This document shows, one piece after another, positions 5,774-7,276 of a stretch of 7,276 nt of DNA. The position numbers were made by a program, and so were the translations under genes. The stretch lies in contig SXQI01000070.1 in assembly GCA_005793025.1 (NCBI GenBank), forward strand, positions 1 to 7,276, written 5' to 3'. This DNA is from Verrucomicrobiales bacterium. GTDB taxonomy: Bacteria; Verrucomicrobiota; Verrucomicrobiia; Limisphaerales; SXQI01. A model generated the notes under the pieces. It had not been told where the DNA came from. It saw nothing but the letters and a program-made list of their open reading frames with translations, and searched no databases. Numbering within the stretch: the stretch's first letter is position 1; each line of letters starts with the position of its first letter.

Positions 5774-6691
5774 ATGAGTGCCATCGAAACAGTCCCATTG
5801 GTTCCAGCAGTTGGTACGGAGCGCAAGCCGTTGACAAAGAAGGAAATCTCTGCGGACCACCCCACGTGGTGTCCGGGTTGCGGAGATTTTTCTGTGCTCG
5901 CGTTATATTTTAAGCTCATCGAGAAGCGCAAAATGCTTCACGAGAAAGTTACCACAGTTGCAGGGATCGGGTGTTCGAGTCGGTTCCCCTATTTCGTACA
6001 AGCTCACGGTGCCCATTATATTCACGGTCGAGCTTTACCATTCGCCAGTGGCGTGTCGTTGTCGCGTCCTGATCTCCACGTTTTTGTGTTTGGCGGAGAT
6101 GGAGATGCGTTTTCGATTGGCGGCAACCATGTCAACCACACCGCTCGGAAGAATATTAAAATGACCTACGTCATCATGGACAATTTTGTTTATGGATTGA
6201 CGAAAAAACAGACGAGTCCGACCTCGCCGATTGGTTTCAAAAGCAAAACGGATGTTTGGGGATCGATGGATCAACCCATCAACCCCATGAAACAGTTGAT
6301 CGCTGCCGGTGCAACTTTTGTCGCGCGCGCGACTGCGACCAACCCGAACCATCTTCTTAGCATGATGGAAGCGGCGATGGATCACGACGGGTTCAGCGTG
6401 ATCGAATGCTTGAGCGAATGCATCGAGTTTTATGAAGGTGCTTTCGATGCCGCAAACCCACGAAAAGGCGGCGTTTTTAATGCAGTTCCTCCAGACCACG
6501 ATGTGACGGATGAACTTGCCGCTTACAAACTAGCGGACCATGGTTTTCCGGGGCATTTTGGGATCTTTTACAAAGTAACCGAGCCAACAAAGAACGCCAA
6601 CGAAGCGAAGATCAACGCCGGAGCTCTCGAGAAAGTTGCCGGCCAAGCCGATTGGCAAATTCTGCAAAAAAGTTTTGCGCGGATGAAATGA
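5774..6691 (+). CDS. korB: 2-oxoacid (2-oxoglutarate):ferredoxin oxidoreductase, beta subunit
   Basis: The 305-residue KorB partner binds thiamine diphosphate and one [4Fe-4S] cluster. PTWCPGCGDF (30-39) supplies Cys33 and Cys36, GIGCSSR (64-70) supplies Cys67, and LSECIEF (213-219) supplies Cys216 where the family usually has SPC. All four expected cluster ligands are thus present. The ThDP/Mg motif is GGDGDAFSIGGNH (107-119) through MDNFVYGLTKKQTSPTSP (135-152). IHGRALPFASG (83-93) is the conserved substrate-side loop. The length is typical, without the extra ferredoxin domain of one-piece pyruvate enzymes. It lies 31 nt after korA in the same direction and is almost certainly cotranscribed from the promoter at 3815. 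There is no recognisable SD before ATG 5774. The N-terminal 20 residues are not conserved in type, so a start slightly downstream is possible. Confidence 0.95.
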   Translation: MSAIETVPLVPAVGTERKPLTKKEISADHPTWCPGCGDFSVLALYFKLIEKRKMLHEKVTTVAGIGCSSRFPYFVQAHGAHYIHGRALPFASGVSLSRPDLHVFVFGGDGDAFSIGGNHVNHTARKNIKMTYVIMDNFVYGLTKKQTSPTSPIGFKSKTDVWGSMDQPINPMKQLIAAGATFVARATATNPNHLLSMMEAAMDHDGFSVIECLSECIEFYEGAFDAANPRKGGVFNAVPPDHDVTDELAAYKLADHGFPGHFGIFYKVTEPTKNANEAKINAGALEKVAGQADWQILQKSFARMK

Positions 6692-6708
6692 TCCGATTCG
6701 AAGCTTTC

Positions 6709-7276
6709 TTATTGCATCGGGAGAACTAGATCTAGGCGCGTTGACCCACGCAAGACTGCAGCTTTCACCTTTTCTCCCGGGCCGTGTTTTTCCAGCAAAC
6801 GTCCGATGAGTTCGCTTTCGGTAATCGCACTGGTTAGCCCGTCTACAGAGACAAGAATGTCGTTTTTTTGAAAGCCAGCATTCTTGGCCGCTGCGTGGTT
6901 GCCGTATTCCCCCGCGTGCTTAACCAACAATGCCATCTGGTTTTCTTTGATTCCCCTTTCTGTGCGCTGCTCAGGTGAAAGGTCTTCCAAAAACAACCCT
7001 CCCAGAGCCATCGCCCGCATCCCCCATGTTCCCACTCGTCTCGAAATATCGGAGGAAAGCCGCCAATCGGTTGTGAGTTTGAGGCTGACTATTTTTTCCG
7101 CACCGGCACGTTTGATTTGTGCTGTAAGTGAGCCGGTGTCGGGAGCATGGTGCAATCCCCAACAAAAATCGGCTATGGACACAAGCCGCTGCCCGCCTAG
7201 GGTCAGGAATTCATCCCCCACTTGAATCCCAGCCTTTGCCGCGATCGAGTTTTTTTCCACCCCTTGAACCCGGGCA
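6709..7276 (-). CDS. Tandem PDZ-domain protein, C-terminal part (N-terminus off window)
   Basis: The frame is open to the right edge. Reading from there (ARVQGVEKNSIAAKAGIQVG) shows that the GTG at 7260 is an internal Val, not a start. Two PDZ-like domains are visible: one from about 7275 to 7100 with NSIAAKAGIQVGDEFLTLGG, and one over the last 75 residues with NHAAAKNAGFQKNDILVSVD and KHGPGEKVKAAVLR, ending LVLPMQ at TAA 6711-6709. They are joined by a linker containing WRLSSDISRRVG. PDZ pairs at the C-terminus are typical of envelope HtrA/Deg-like proteases and related regulatory or scaffold proteins. No protease domain is inside the window, so whether this is a protease is unknown. It converges on korB with a 17-bp gap and no clear terminator between them. 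Confidence 0.85.
   Translation of the reverse strand, partial: ARVQGVEKNSIAAKAGIQVGDEFLTLGGQRLVSIADFCWGLHHAPDTGSLTAQIKRAGAEKIVSLKLTTDWRLSSDISRRVGTWGMRAMALGGLFLEDLSPEQRTERGIKENQMALLVKHAGEYGNHAAAKNAGFQKNDILVSVDGLTSAITESELIGRLLEKHGPGEKVKAAVLRGSTRLDLVLPMQ

Noticed and set aside
6035..6499. Minus-strand frame of 154 codons within korB
   Set aside because: It is an antisense shadow of korB, with a Cys/His/Arg composition typical of a reversed frame.
7258..7260. GTG as start codon of the PDZ protein
   Set aside because: The codons upstream to the window edge stay open and continue the PDZ domain sequence, so this is an internal Val.

Overview
The window looks like part of a bacterial chromosome in which a housekeeping locus sits next to a small graveyard of mobile and defence genes. 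Nothing fixes the taxonomy. Moderate GC, a secreted C-type-lectin-fold protein, a fused gamma-alpha KorA and a tandem-PDZ protein would suit Verrucomicrobiota or a neighbouring phylum, but this is a guess from style and not from a marker gene.

Left part (1-590): the N-terminal 161 codons of a secreted C-type lectin-like protein on the minus strand. It has a good ribosome binding site, a signal peptide, and an 8-bp tandem repeat inside its first codons.

Middle (about 590-3490): a degraded accessory block bounded by two diverged direct copies (about 160 bp each) of the same non-coding repeat. From left to right it holds an IS256-type left end and transposase start, a truncated type III restriction subunit (res), an intact RhuM-family gene, a deleted and stop-containing type III methyltransferase (mod), about 190 bp that I cannot assign, and an IS3-type transposase remnant. 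mod, rhuM and res lie on the minus strand with 4-bp spacing and a 4-bp ATGA overlap, so they were once one mod-rhuM-res operon. Only rhuM is still open from end to end.

Right part (3491-7276): a 430-bp intergenic region contains a textbook intrinsic terminator, possibly ending a small RNA of about 160 nt, followed by a strong sigma70-like promoter (TTGACA, 16 bp, TAAAAT with an extended -10). This promoter drives korA-korB, the two subunits of a 2-oxoacid (most likely 2-oxoglutarate):ferredoxin oxidoreductase. Facing korB, 17 bp away, is the C-terminal part of a tandem-PDZ protein that runs off the right edge.

The kor genes are probably the core metabolic content: ferredoxin-dependent conversion of 2-oxoglutarate to succinyl-CoA. 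The most interesting part is the decayed R-M operon with its intact embedded rhuM, together with the repeats that frame it.
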